Below the pieces are notes generated by a model. The model searched no databases. It was not told the DNA's origin and saw only the letters and a list, made by a program, of their open reading frames with translations. Positions 35,682-44,889 of a stretch of DNA of 53,903 nucleotides are shown in pieces (the first letter of the stretch is position 1; each line of letters opens with the position of its first letter). Source of the stretch: Flavobacteriales bacterium (GTDB lineage: Bacteria; Bacteroidota; Bacteroidia; Flavobacteriales_F; PHOS-HE28); contig JADIYA010000033.1 of the NCBI GenBank assembly GCA_016705545.1, positions 1 through 53,903 of the forward strand. The letters are read 5' to 3'. Both the position numbers and the translations under genes were made by a program.

Positions 35682-35761
35682 GGTCAATGGCGATTGGCGA
35701 ATGGGGGCTCCGGCTCAAGGACTGCTCGTGCCCATTCACCAAAGACCATTCGCCATTCACC
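35682..35761. repeat. low-complexity palindrome between era and der
   Basis: Arm 35682-35705 (GGTCAATGGCGATTGGCGAA type) is imperfectly complementary to 35731-35761 (CCCATTCACC...CCATTCGCCATTCACC); the intervening bases are GC-rich. It is built of a degenerate 7-8-base unit, as are the elements at 8898 and 17134 although the unit differs. Confidence 0.6.
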
Positions 35762-35773
35762 CTGAGTTGAACC

Positions 35774-37077
35774 ATGGGAAACATCGTCGCCATCGTAGGC
35801 CGCCCCAACGTGGGCAAGAGCACCCTCTTCAACCGCTTGATCGAGCGGCGCGAGGCCATCACCGACCCTACCGCCGGCACCACGCGCGACCGCCACTACG
35901 GCAAGAGCGAATGGAACGGCATCCTCTACAGCGTGATCGACACCGGCGGCTACATCCGCGGCACCGACGATGTGTTCGAGGCCGAGATCCGAAAGCAGGT
36001 GAGGCTCGCCATCGATGAGGCCGATACGATCCTCTTCATGGTGGATGTGAACGGCGGCGTGACCAGCGCCGATGAGACCATTGCGGAGCTGCTGCGCAGG
36101 AGCAAGAAGCCCGTGCTGCTCGCCGCGAACAAAGTCGATACGCACGAGCGTCAATACCTCACCGCCGATTTCTACCACTCGGCCTTGGCGAGGTGCATGC
36201 CATCGCAGCGGCCAGCGGCGCGGGCACCGGCGACCTGCTCGATGAGTTGATCAAGACCTTCCGCAAGCCCACCGAGGATCCCGAGCCGGACATCCCCAAG
36301 ATCGCCATCGTGGGCCGGCCCAACGTGGGCAAGAGCTCCTTGGTGAACGCCATGCTGGGCCGCGAGCAGAGCATCGTGACGCCGGTGGCAGGCACCACGC
36401 GCGATACCGCCAACACGCGCTGGAGCGTCTTCGGCCACGACCTCATCCTGCTCGATACCGCGGGCATCCGCAAGAAGGCCAAGGTCGATGAGGACATCGA
36501 GTTCTATAGCGTGATGCGCTCCATCCGCGCCATCGAGGACAGCGACATCTGCATCCTGATGCTCGACGCGCGCGAGGCCATGCAGCAGCAGGACCTGCAC
36601 ATCCTCTCCATCATCCAGAAGAACGGCAAGGGCGTGGTGGTGGTGGTGAACAAGTGGGACCTGATCGAGAAGGAGACCAACACCATGAAGGCCTTCGAGG
36701 CCGAAGTGAAGCGCCGTATGGAGCCCTTCACCGATGTGCCGATGGTCTTCACCAGCGTGGTGGAGAAGCAGCGCCTGCTCAAGGTGATGGAGATGGTGAT
36801 GCAGGTCTATGAGGACCGCAGGCGCCGGATCCCCACGCGCAAGCTCAACGATGTGCTGCTGCCCGAGATCGAGCGGCAGCCGCCGCCCATGTACAAGAGC
36901 AAGCAGGTCACCATCAAGTTCATCCAGCAGCTGCCCTTGCACGTGCCCAGCTTCGTCTTCCATTGCAACCTGCCGCAGTACATCAAGCCCACCTACGAGC
37001 GATTCATCGAGAACCGCCTACGCGAGCACTGGCGCTTCACCGGGGTGCCAATACGGTTGTACTTCCGGAAGAAGTAG
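35774..37077 (+). CDS. der: GTPase Der (EngA), interrupted by a one-base frameshift
   Basis: Essential double GTPase of 50S ribosome assembly. First G domain in the frame starting MGNIVAIVGRPNVGKSTLF, with DTGGYI and NKVD; second G domain in another frame with GRPNVGKSSLVN, DTAGIRKKAKV, NKWD, and a C-terminal KH-like domain ending FRKK. The frames meet near 36176-36178: adding one base there restores FYxLGLGEVHAIAAASGAGT, the family sequence. Because Der is essential, a one-base deletion in the assembly is the best explanation. Expected product about 434 residues. Confidence 0.92.
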
Positions 37078-37117
37078 CCTCCGATTATTTAGCTTCGATG
37101 GGCCAACACCCATCGCC

Positions 37118-39292
37118 ATGCGCCCCCGTACCGCTCTCTTGCTCGCGGCGCTAGCTGGTTCCGCAGCACTGATTGCGCAAACGGCTCCATTCGATTGGAG
37201 CGATGCGCCGGCGTGGGATCCTTCCTGGGAAGAAGGCCGCACCATCGACTCGGAGATCCTCGCTGATGAGCTCTCGCTGCGCATCCGCAACGTGAAGCCC
37301 GAGTACATCGCCTTCTTCTTCGAGCGGCGCAAGGTGGTGCGCTTCACGGAGCGTGAGGACATCAAGCGCTACGGCCCGATTGTGCTGCCCGAGAGCCTCG
37401 ACCCGCCTTACGATGAACTCGGCAAACCCTACGCTCGGCTGGACACCCGGCCCTACCCGCTCCACTTCAACCTGCGCGTGGATCATTTCGCAGCGCGCGT
37501 GATCCGGCCCGATGGTTCATGGACCGAACTGCCCGTGGCCAAGCGCGGCGCATACGACTACTTGGGCAATCCGTTGAACTTCCTGGCGACGATGGCGGAG
37601 ACGCACTACCCGCAAGGCATCATGCCGGGCGACGTCGTGGAGTACCGCTGGAAGTACATGCTGCCCTGGGACACGAATGCTCCGCACACCCTCGGCTGGC
37701 GCGGCAGCATCTGGATGGACAACTGGGCGCGGCTCACCAATTGGCGCATCTTCTTCCACCACGGCCTGCCCATCCGCGAACAGCGCATCGAATTGCTATA
37801 CCACGCGAAGCACGGGCTGGAGATGGCCGGAGCGGTGCCCGTGAATCGGGAACTCGATGGGAACGCTCGTCGTGCCGTGTGGGAGCAGCGCGATTTGCCC
37901 GGTGTGATGGATGAGGTAGGCGCGCGTCCCGCCGATGAGCTCCCGAGCATCATCATCGCCTTCGCGCCCGATGACCTGCGCAACCTGCGGCGCGAGCGAT
38001 TGAGCAATCTGCCGGTCACGCAGCAGCCCTGGCTGCAAGCCATCCGGCAGCGCGAAGCCAAGGCCATGTGGTGGAGGCGTGTGGCGCAGAAGAAGCTGCC
38101 CGACCGGCAGAATCGGCAGATCAAGGCATTCATCCGGGAGACGTGTGCTGCGATCCCGGATACGCTGAAGGCGCGCCGCATGGAGGCCCTTCACGAACGC
38201 ATTGCCCGCGACTTCACCTACGATGCCGACCGCGATTGGTACTTCGACCTGGACCGCAGCCTCGCGCGCATGGGCGACCAAGTGCGCGATGAGCGCTTGC
38301 GCGACATCAGCCGGTACGATCTCTACAGCAAGCTCCTCAACGCCGAGGGCAACGACCACGTCACCGCTTACTTGCTCGACAAGCGCAGCGGCCGGCTCGA
38401 CGACCGCTTCACCACGCCCATGCGCGATAACGAATGGCTCTTCGGAATCGGTGATGGCGCGGGCATGCTCTGGATGCACCCCAAGCGTCGGCGCCACGGC
38501 TGGTTCGCCAACGAGTTGCCTTTCTATTGGGAAGGCTCCAACGCGCTGCTGATCGACCTCCAGCGCCTCATCGCCGATGACCCGAGCCCGCCGCTCTTCG
38601 TGGAACTGCCCACTGGCGATCCTGCTGCGAATGTGCGAGCCATGGAGCATCGCCTGCGCATCGACCTGGACAAAGCTGACGCTGCCGGTGATGCACGCAT
38701 CCTGCTGAGCGGCCAGTTCAGCACCTTGGGAAGAGCGGCTTTCCTCGGCGATCGCATCGATAGCACGGTGCATCCGAGCTATGGCCATTCCCCGGCGCAC
38801 TTGCCCCATGCGGCGTTGATCGGCACCAGCGATCGAGTGCTGCAATCCGATCCTCCCTTCCGCTTCCGCGAGCGGCAAGAGTTGGCCATCGCCCAGTGGG
38901 TGACGCCCGAAGCCGACGGCCTCTTCGCCATGGAGCTGCAACCCTTCTTCGCCCATGCGGTGGCGGATGGCTTCCGTGCTGAGAGCCGCGACCTCCCCTT
39001 CCACTGGGACTTCCAGCAGAGCGATCGCTTCATCATCGACCTCGAGTTCACACAGCCGGTGGAGGTAATGGACCTCACGGCATTGCAGGGCGAATGGAAT
39101 TGCCCGAGCGCGCGCTACACCTTGCGCGCCACGCGCATCGATGCCAGGCACGTGCGTATCGAGAGCCTCTTGCAAGTGTCCGATGAAACGGAGCACCCCG
39201 AGGACGCCTTGGCTTTGGAGACGCTGCTCCGCGAAGTGCTCGCACCGTCGCGTGTGCTGCGGGTGCGGGTGAGCAAGGCGCCGGAGCAGTAG
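37118..39292 (+). CDS. secreted DUF3857/transglutaminase-like protein, catalytic Cys missing
   Basis: Exported protein of 724 residues. Signal peptide LLLAALAGSAALIAQ, then a DUF3857-like beta-rich domain (about 50-260) and a transglutaminase-like helical domain (about 320-430), with the block RYDLYSKLLNAEGNDHVTAY in the place where active enzymes have a GxCxD motif with the catalytic Cys. The Cys is absent here, so peptidase or crosslinking activity is unlikely. A C-terminal beta domain follows (about 560-724). Start ATG at 37118 directly precedes the signal peptide. The substrate or partner is unknown. Confidence 0.75.
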   Translation: MRPRTALLLAALAGSAALIAQTAPFDWSDAPAWDPSWEEGRTIDSEILADELSLRIRNVKPEYIAFFFERRKVVRFTEREDIKRYGPIVLPESLDPPYDELGKPYARLDTRPYPLHFNLRVDHFAARVIRPDGSWTELPVAKRGAYDYLGNPLNFLATMAETHYPQGIMPGDVVEYRWKYMLPWDTNAPHTLGWRGSIWMDNWARLTNWRIFFHHGLPIREQRIELLYHAKHGLEMAGAVPVNRELDGNARRAVWEQRDLPGVMDEVGARPADELPSIIIAFAPDDLRNLRRERLSNLPVTQQPWLQAIRQREAKAMWWRRVAQKKLPDRQNRQIKAFIRETCAAIPDTLKARRMEALHERIARDFTYDADRDWYFDLDRSLARMGDQVRDERLRDISRYDLYSKLLNAEGNDHVTAYLLDKRSGRLDDRFTTPMRDNEWLFGIGDGAGMLWMHPKRRRHGWFANELPFYWEGSNALLIDLQRLIADDPSPPLFVELPTGDPAANVRAMEHRLRIDLDKADAAGDARILLSGQFSTLGRAAFLGDRIDSTVHPSYGHSPAHLPHAALIGTSDRVLQSDPPFRFRERQELAIAQWVTPEADGLFAMELQPFFAHAVADGFRAESRDLPFHWDFQQSDRFIIDLEFTQPVEVMDLTALQGEWNCPSARYTLRATRIDARHVRIESLLQVSDETEHPEDALALETLLREVLAPSRVLRVRVSKAPEQ

Positions 39293-39337
39293 GAAGCCGG
39301 ATGTTGCGGCTGCGCGGGCTCCGCTACTTTGCGCGCC

Positions 39338-41788
39338 ATGTCCTTCTGTGGAGCCGCGAACCAATTGCTTCGGTTGAGCAGCTTGGCGGCTTGCCTCGCA
39401 ACATTCATGGTTCCGTTGAATACCTTGAGTCAGCAGGTCATGGTGGTCGATGCCACCACGCTGGCCCCGCTCGAAGCGGCGACCCTGCATCATGCCAGCA
39501 CGGGCGCATCGGCCATCACGGATGCACGCGGTCGCGCCGATATCAGCGCTTTCACTGGCGCTGATTCCATCCGGTTCCGCATGATCGGCTATGAATCACG
39601 TGTGCTCAGCTACCAGCATGTGCTCGCCATGGGCAATCGGGTCGGCATGTCAGCGCTGCCCATCAGGCTCGATGCCTTCGTGGTGAGCGCCAACCGCTGG
39701 GAACAGGCGCGCGCGCGCGTGCCCGACCAGATCACGGTGATCACCCCGCGGGAAGTCGCCAATAACAATCCCGGAACGGCAGCCGATCTGTTGCAGCAGA
39801 GCGGCGAGGTCTTCGTGCAGAAGAGCCAGCTGGGCGGCGGCAGCCCCATGCTGCGCGGCTTCGGAGCCAACCGCGTGCTCATCGTGGTTGACGGCGTGCG
39901 CATGAACAACGCCATCTATCGCGCAGGCAACTTGCAGAACGTGATCAGCGTGGATGCCAATGCGATCGACCGCGCGGAGGTGATCCACGGGCCCGGCGCC
40001 ATGACCTATGGAAGCGATGCCATCGGCGGGGTGCTGGACTTCCACCTGCTTCGTCCGCGATTCAGCCCGGATAGCAGCTTGCTCTTGCGCGGCGGCGCCA
40101 TGGCCCGCTATGGCTCGTCGGCCAATGAGATGTGCGGGAATATTCACTTCGGCCTTGGGAGTCGCAAGCTGGCATTCGTCGGCAGCGTGTCCTTCACGCG
40201 CTTCGGCGACCTGCGCATGGGCAGCAACGGCCCCAAGGATTATCAGCGGCCGTGGTATGTGGCACGCATCAATGATGTGGATTCCATGGTGGTGAATGAC
40301 GACCCGGACCTGCAAGTGGGCAGCGGCTACGACAACATCAGCCTCTTTGGCAAGCTGGCCTTCAAGCCTGTGGAATCCTTGGAATTGGGAGCGAACGTGT
40401 ATCACAGCACCACGAGCGATTTACCGCGTTACGATCGATTGATCGAGCTGGAGCAGAATGGGCTTCCACGCAGTGCGGAGTGGTATTACGGCCCGCAGGA
40501 ATGGACGATGGGCAGCTTCACCGCGAAGCACGCGGCGAAACGCGGACCCTGGAGCACCGCGCGGCTCTCCATCGCCTACCAGGACTACACGGAGAGCCGC
40601 AACGACCGCAGCTTCCGCAACGCGAACAAGCGAACGCAGACCGAAAGCGTGAGCGGCATCTACGTGAATCTGGATCTGGAGAAGGACCTGAGCGCGCGTA
40701 CGCAGGTGCTTTACGGTGCGGAGCACGTCACGAATGCTGTCGGGTCGAAGGGCATCCGCGTGAACCGGACCAGCGGCGCGGAGACGACCATCAGTTCACG
40801 CTATCCGGATGGTTCCAAGTGGAACGCGGGATCAGCCTACCTCGGAGCCATGCACGATGCCAACGACCGCTTGACGCTTTCCGCTGGTGCGCGATACAAC
40901 TGGTCGGCGCTGCAATGCACCTTCGACACCTCGCTCTTCGCGTACCCGGCCACAAGCGCGAGCTTGAGCAACAGCGCGGTCACGGGCAATCTGGGCGCGT
41001 CCTACCGCCCGGGCAAGGATTGGAAGCTATCCATCGACCTGAGCTCAGGCTTCCGCGCACCGAACATCGACGACATCGGCAAGGTGTTCGACAGCGAGCC
41101 TGGCGCGGTGATCGTGCCCAATCCCGACCTGGAAGCCGAGTACGCCTATTCGGCCGACATCGGCATCGAGAAGGCCTTCGGCGAAAAGGTGCGCTTACAG
41201 AGCCATGCTTATCAGGTGCTGCTCGACAACGCGATGGTGCGAAGGCCGTTCACGCTGAATGGCTCAGATAGCATCGCGTACGAAGGTGAGCCCAGTCGGG
41301 TGGACGCGATCCAGAACGCGGCTCAGGCCCGTGTGATCGGATTCTCGCTCGGGATTGATGCCCGCATCGCAAAGAACCTGACGCTCGATGCGCGTTACAA
41401 CTGGCAGGATGGCGTAGAGCAGGACGATGCGAGCACGACCGATGTGCCCCTGCGTCATGCACCGCCACCGTTCGGGCAAGCGGGCATCACTTGGGAGCGA
41501 AAGAAAGTGCGCGCGCAGGTATTCGTGCAGTTCAGCAGCGGCTTCACCTTCGATGAGCTTCCGCCGAGCGAGCAGGCCAAGCTGCCGATCTACGCGCTTG
41601 ATGCGGAAGGGCGCCCGCATGCGCCATCATGGCACACGCTCAACCTGCGCGGATCCTGCCAGATGAGCAAAGCGGTGCAGGCATCCGGTGGCGTGGAGAA
41701 CATCACGGATCAGCGCTATAGGCCCTATTCATCGGGGATCTCGGCGCCGGGAAGGAGCCTCATCATCGCGCTGCGGGCGAGGTTCTGA
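39338..41788 (+). CDS. TonB-dependent outer-membrane receptor
   Basis: Outer-membrane active importer of 816 residues. After a signal peptide comes a CarboxypepD-regulatory-like beta domain (about 33-100, VVDATTLAPLEAATLHH), then the plug (about 120-240: QITVITPREVANNNPGTAADL, RGFGANRVLIVVDGVRMNN, IHGPGAMTYGSDAIGGV) and a 22-strand barrel ending in LIIALRARF with the terminal Phe. The substrate cannot be told; the plug resembles haem/siderophore/cobalamin-type receptors. The ATG at 39338 sits seven bases after TACTTTG, suggesting a near-leaderless mRNA. It converges with the PLP gene, 26 bases apart. Confidence 0.94.
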   Translation: MSFCGAANQLLRLSSLAACLATFMVPLNTLSQQVMVVDATTLAPLEAATLHHASTGASAITDARGRADISAFTGADSIRFRMIGYESRVLSYQHVLAMGNRVGMSALPIRLDAFVVSANRWEQARARVPDQITVITPREVANNNPGTAADLLQQSGEVFVQKSQLGGGSPMLRGFGANRVLIVVDGVRMNNAIYRAGNLQNVISVDANAIDRAEVIHGPGAMTYGSDAIGGVLDFHLLRPRFSPDSSLLLRGGAMARYGSSANEMCGNIHFGLGSRKLAFVGSVSFTRFGDLRMGSNGPKDYQRPWYVARINDVDSMVVNDDPDLQVGSGYDNISLFGKLAFKPVESLELGANVYHSTTSDLPRYDRLIELEQNGLPRSAEWYYGPQEWTMGSFTAKHAAKRGPWSTARLSIAYQDYTESRNDRSFRNANKRTQTESVSGIYVNLDLEKDLSARTQVLYGAEHVTNAVGSKGIRVNRTSGAETTISSRYPDGSKWNAGSAYLGAMHDANDRLTLSAGARYNWSALQCTFDTSLFAYPATSASLSNSAVTGNLGASYRPGKDWKLSIDLSSGFRAPNIDDIGKVFDSEPGAVIVPNPDLEAEYAYSADIGIEKAFGEKVRLQSHAYQVLLDNAMVRRPFTLNGSDSIAYEGEPSRVDAIQNAAQARVIGFSLGIDARIAKNLTLDARYNWQDGVEQDDASTTDVPLRHAPPPFGQAGITWERKKVRAQVFVQFSSGFTFDELPPSEQAKLPIYALDAEGRPHAPSWHTLNLRGSCQMSKAVQASGGVENITDQRYRPYSSGISAPGRSLIIALRARF

Positions 41789-41814
41789 GTGAAGATCCGC
41801 GATGAAGTTGCGCC

Positions 41815-42972
41815 TCACATGCGCGCGAGGCCGTGCTCGAGATCGGTGATGAGCGATTGCGGCTCTTCCAAGCCGATGTACAATCGCACCATCGTGAAAG
41901 GAAGATCGGTGTAGTAGCCGCTGGGCCCTTGCAATGCGCACACCGGCCATTGCAGGCTCTCATAACCGCCCCAGCTCACCGCGATGAGGAAGCACTTGAG
42001 GCTGTCGCAGAAGCGCTCGACCGCAGCCGCATCCGGTGCATCCAGTTCGATGCTCATCAATCCCGCCACGCGCTTCATCTGCTTTCGTGCGAGCGCATGC
42101 TGCGGATGCGATTCAAGCCCAGGCCAATGCACGCGCTTCACGTTGGGGTGCGACTCAAGGAAGCGCGCCACCTTCTCGGCGTTGTCGGCGCTGCGTTCCA
42201 TGCGCAGGGGCAGGGTTCGCAGGCCGCGCACCAATAACCACGCGTCATGCGGCGAAGGACAGGCGCCGAGCGTCATGAATTCCTTGCTCATCACGCGGCG
42301 AATACGCTCGTGGCTGCCCGCGAGCACGCCGGCAACGACATCGCTGTGGCCGTTGAGGTATTTCGTGGCGCTGTGCGCGACCATGTCGCAGCCCAGGTCG
42401 ATGGGGGTCTGGAAGAGCGGGCTGTTGAAGCTGTTGTCGCATAGCGTGACGATGCCGTGCTCCTTCGCGATGGCGCACACGGCGGCGATGTCCTGCAACT
42501 CGAAGGTGAGCGAATTGGGGCTCTCCAGGATGAAGAAGGACGTGTTCGGCCTTATCGCGCGGCGGTAGTTCTCCGCATCGGTGCCATCGACGAAAGTGTG
42601 CTCCACGCCGAAGCGCAGGAGCAGTTCGGCCAGCAGCTTCTTGGTCCAGCTGTAGGGCTTCTGCACGCACACGATGTGGTCGCCCGCCTTGGTGAAGGCG
42701 ATCACCGCCGCCGCGATGGCCGCGCTGCCGCTGCTGAAGACCAACGCATCCTCGGCATGCTCCAGCGCCGCGATCTTCTTCCGCAGCATGGCTACCGTTG
42801 GATTGTAGCCGCGCGTGTACAGCGGTCGGTCGAACTCCTGTTGCACAACCGCGCGCATGGCGGCCACGGTGGGGTAAGTGAAGTTGCCGCTCTGCACAAT
42901 GGGCGGCACCACGGCATCGTAGCCGCGCTCGCGGTCTTCGCCGAGGTGGGTGAGGATCTCGCTCAGGTCCAT
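41815..42972 (-). CDS. Cys/Met-metabolism PLP-dependent enzyme (cystathionine lyase/synthase family)
   Basis: Fold-type I PLP enzyme of the trans-sulfuration family, 385 residues. TRGYNPTVAMLRKKIAALE, SSGSAAIAAAV and the PLP lysine in AHSATKYLNGHSDVVAG are clear; the C-terminal part has VPF-like SWGGYESLQWP. Methionine, cysteine or homocysteine chemistry is likely: beta-lyase or gamma-synthase cannot be separated here. ATG at 42972 is chosen as MDLSEILTHLGEDRERG is the family N-terminus; a CACATTCG box lies four bases before it. Confidence 0.9.
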   Translation of the reverse strand: MDLSEILTHLGEDRERGYDAVVPPIVQSGNFTYPTVAAMRAVVQQEFDRPLYTRGYNPTVAMLRKKIAALEHAEDALVFSSGSAAIAAAVIAFTKAGDHIVCVQKPYSWTKKLLAELLLRFGVEHTFVDGTDAENYRRAIRPNTSFFILESPNSLTFELQDIAAVCAIAKEHGIVTLCDNSFNSPLFQTPIDLGCDMVAHSATKYLNGHSDVVAGVLAGSHERIRRVMSKEFMTLGACPSPHDAWLLVRGLRTLPLRMERSADNAEKVARFLESHPNVKRVHWPGLESHPQHALARKQMKRVAGLMSIELDAPDAAAVERFCDSLKCFLIAVSWGGYESLQWPVCALQGPSGYYTDLPFTMVRLYIGLEEPQSLITDLEHGLARM

Positions 42973-42992
42973 GGGGCGAATGTGGGGAAAGA

Positions 42993-43026
42993 AGAAGGGC
43001 GTCCGCCGTACGGCGGACGCCCTTCT
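42993..43026 (-). terminator. terminator of the T9SS cargo gene
   Basis: Perfect 15-bp stem (42993-43007 with 43012-43026), loop GTAC, followed on the minus strand by TCTTCTTT. It starts 20 bases after the stop of the gene ending at 43046 and abuts the promoter of the PLP gene. Confidence 0.8.
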
Positions 43027-43045
43027 GGAAATTCTCTCTATGTGA

Positions 43046-44842
43046 TCAGCGCTGGATGGCGAAGCGCGTCCACGCCTCGGTGGCGCTGCTGAGCCGCGCC
43101 ACATAGCTGCCAGCAGGCAGGAAGCCGAGGTCGACGCTGCGCGAATTGCTGCCGCTCGCAATGCTCAGGGAGAACACAACACGGCCCAGGGCATCGTGCA
43201 CGTTCAGCTGCGCATTGCCCGCATGGACATCGCTCCAGTGCATGTTCACCATGCCTGTGCTGGGCGAGGGTGCGATGAGCAGGCCATTGCCCATGCCGCT
43301 GTTCGCTATGCCCGTGCTCAGTTCCACCGTGGTCACCGTGGTGTTGGTGAGAACCGGCGCATTGTAGTCGAAGTAGATATCGGCGCGGTTGGTGAGCTGG
43401 TCGCCCAGCGCGAGGCTGTTCTTCGGTGCCATGCGGTAGTGGATGCTGCCGTGGCTATTGGGCTCGTCGGTGGTGCTGTCCGGCAGCATGATCTCCGCGA
43501 AGGTCCAGATGGCGACTTCCTCGGTGATGGTGAGCGTGAAGGGGTGCGTAGCGCCGATCATCTCGAAGGTGCCCAGGTCCCAATCGGCGTCGAGGCTGTC
43601 CTTGATCACGATGTTCACGGCAGGCGCGGTGCCCGTGTTCTGGAAGTTGATGGTGTACTCCAAGAGCTTCTGGTCGGCCACGTCGTCAGGGGTGATGGAA
43701 GTCACGCTCACATGCTTGTCATTCGGATCGATCGCGGTGACGGTGGTGGCGTGCTGGTCGTCCTGGTTATTCACCAGGTCGATGTCCGGTTCTGTGGAGG
43801 TCAGCAGCACATAGTTGAGCACAGGAAGTTGCGGCGTGGCGGTGGAAGCGGTGTTCACCGTGACATTGATGACGCCTGAGCTGAATGGGGCGAGCGTGGG
43901 CAGGACCCAGGTGATGCTCGGACCGCTCATGTTCGTGGGCGTAACATTGGCTGACACGTAAGTGAGAAGCATGTCGAGCGTGAGCGTGATCGTGGCGTTC
44001 ATCGGTTCACTGCCGAGATTCTGGTAGCCCACATGGAGCTGCGTGTTGTTGCCGATCCACGCGTTCTGGCCCCAGAGGTCCACCGCGGCATCATAGATGC
44101 CCGGAACCGGTTGGAAGCCGAAGTCCATGCCCACCACTTGCGTGCCTTGAATAGGAACGGAATAACTCTGCGATGCCGGTGTCACCGTATGGTACTGCGG
44201 CGGAGTAGCCGTGATGGTGTAGTCGCCCAAAGCGCTGCAGAAGGAGTAGGGGTCACCACCGGAATAGGCGTTCATGCCGCCCGGATTGATGGTGAGCATG
44301 GCGTCCACCTGCGGCTCACCTGCATCGCGCGATCCATTCGCGTTCAGGTCCCGATAGGTCACGCCGACTACGCTTCCGGCGCATTCACGCAACTCCCACC
44401 AGAACGCATCGCTGTCGAACATGTCCGTCCAGACGATGTAGTATGTGGCCCCGGCGACGACGTTGAACTCCATGTAAGACGCGAAGCCGTATCCAGGGCA
44501 GGCGGCATCACCAGCGTCATCATTGAAGCCGATGCAGGCAAGATTCGCGCAGCTGCCCATGTATACTTTCAGGTAGGTGTCGTCGTCCATGTTGTTATTG
44601 AGCGGATGACAGCTCGTGACGATCACCGTGCCGGTGAAGTTCGGCGTGTAGCTGTACCAGTCTCCGTCCTGGCCGCCTCCGCAACCACTGCCGCCATCGC
44701 CCGATGCAGGGCCATTGGCCAGATGAAGTCCGTTGCCGACGATGAGTGCCGTTGTGCACGTATCGCCCTGGGCCAGGCCGCGGAACGGGATCGATCCAAT
44801 GATCAGGAGCGTGACGAGCTTCAAGGTGTAGCGAAGGCTCAT
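43046..44842 (-). CDS. T9SS cargo protein with DUF11-like and sorting domains
   Basis: Secreted or surface protein of 598 residues. A signal peptide (LVTLLIIGSIPFRGLAQ) is followed by a DxD-rich bacterial pre-peptidase-like domain (about 25-160), an SdrD B-like module (VGVTYRDLNANGSRDAGEP), DUF11-type repeats (about 260-370), a DUF7619-like block (DPNDKHVSVTSITPDD to RADIYFDYNAPVLTN), and a T9SS type A sorting tail (IAPSPSTGMVNMHWSD, LPAGSYVARL, ending RFAIQR). The tail should be removed on export by the system encoded at 23273-29148. Start MSLRYTLK at 44842. Cargo function unknown. Confidence 0.88.
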   Translation of the reverse strand: MSLRYTLKLVTLLIIGSIPFRGLAQGDTCTTALIVGNGLHLANGPASGDGGSGCGGGQDGDWYSYTPNFTGTVIVTSCHPLNNNMDDDTYLKVYMGSCANLACIGFNDDAGDAACPGYGFASYMEFNVVAGATYYIVWTDMFDSDAFWWELRECAGSVVGVTYRDLNANGSRDAGEPQVDAMLTINPGGMNAYSGGDPYSFCSALGDYTITATPPQYHTVTPASQSYSVPIQGTQVVGMDFGFQPVPGIYDAAVDLWGQNAWIGNNTQLHVGYQNLGSEPMNATITLTLDMLLTYVSANVTPTNMSGPSITWVLPTLAPFSSGVINVTVNTASTATPQLPVLNYVLLTSTEPDIDLVNNQDDQHATTVTAIDPNDKHVSVTSITPDDVADQKLLEYTINFQNTGTAPAVNIVIKDSLDADWDLGTFEMIGATHPFTLTITEEVAIWTFAEIMLPDSTTDEPNSHGSIHYRMAPKNSLALGDQLTNRADIYFDYNAPVLTNTTVTTVELSTGIANSGMGNGLLIAPSPSTGMVNMHWSDVHAGNAQLNVHDALGRVVFSLSIASGSNSRSVDLGFLPAGSYVARLSSATEAWTRFAIQR

Positions 44843-44862
44843 GGGATGGGTGGTTTGGTGAG

Positions 44863-44870
44863 CCAAGGTA
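44863..44870 (-). promoter_or_regulatory. promoter -7 box of the T9SS cargo gene
   Basis: TACCTTGG on the minus strand, one base off TAnnTTTG, 20 bases before the ATG at 44842. Confidence 0.4.
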
Positions 44871-44889
44871 TGCGGACGTGCTATCGGTG

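Noticed and set aside
36170..36180. Programmed frameshift in der
   Set aside because: No slippery sequence or downstream structure seen, and Der is not known to use one; a one-base assembly error explains it.
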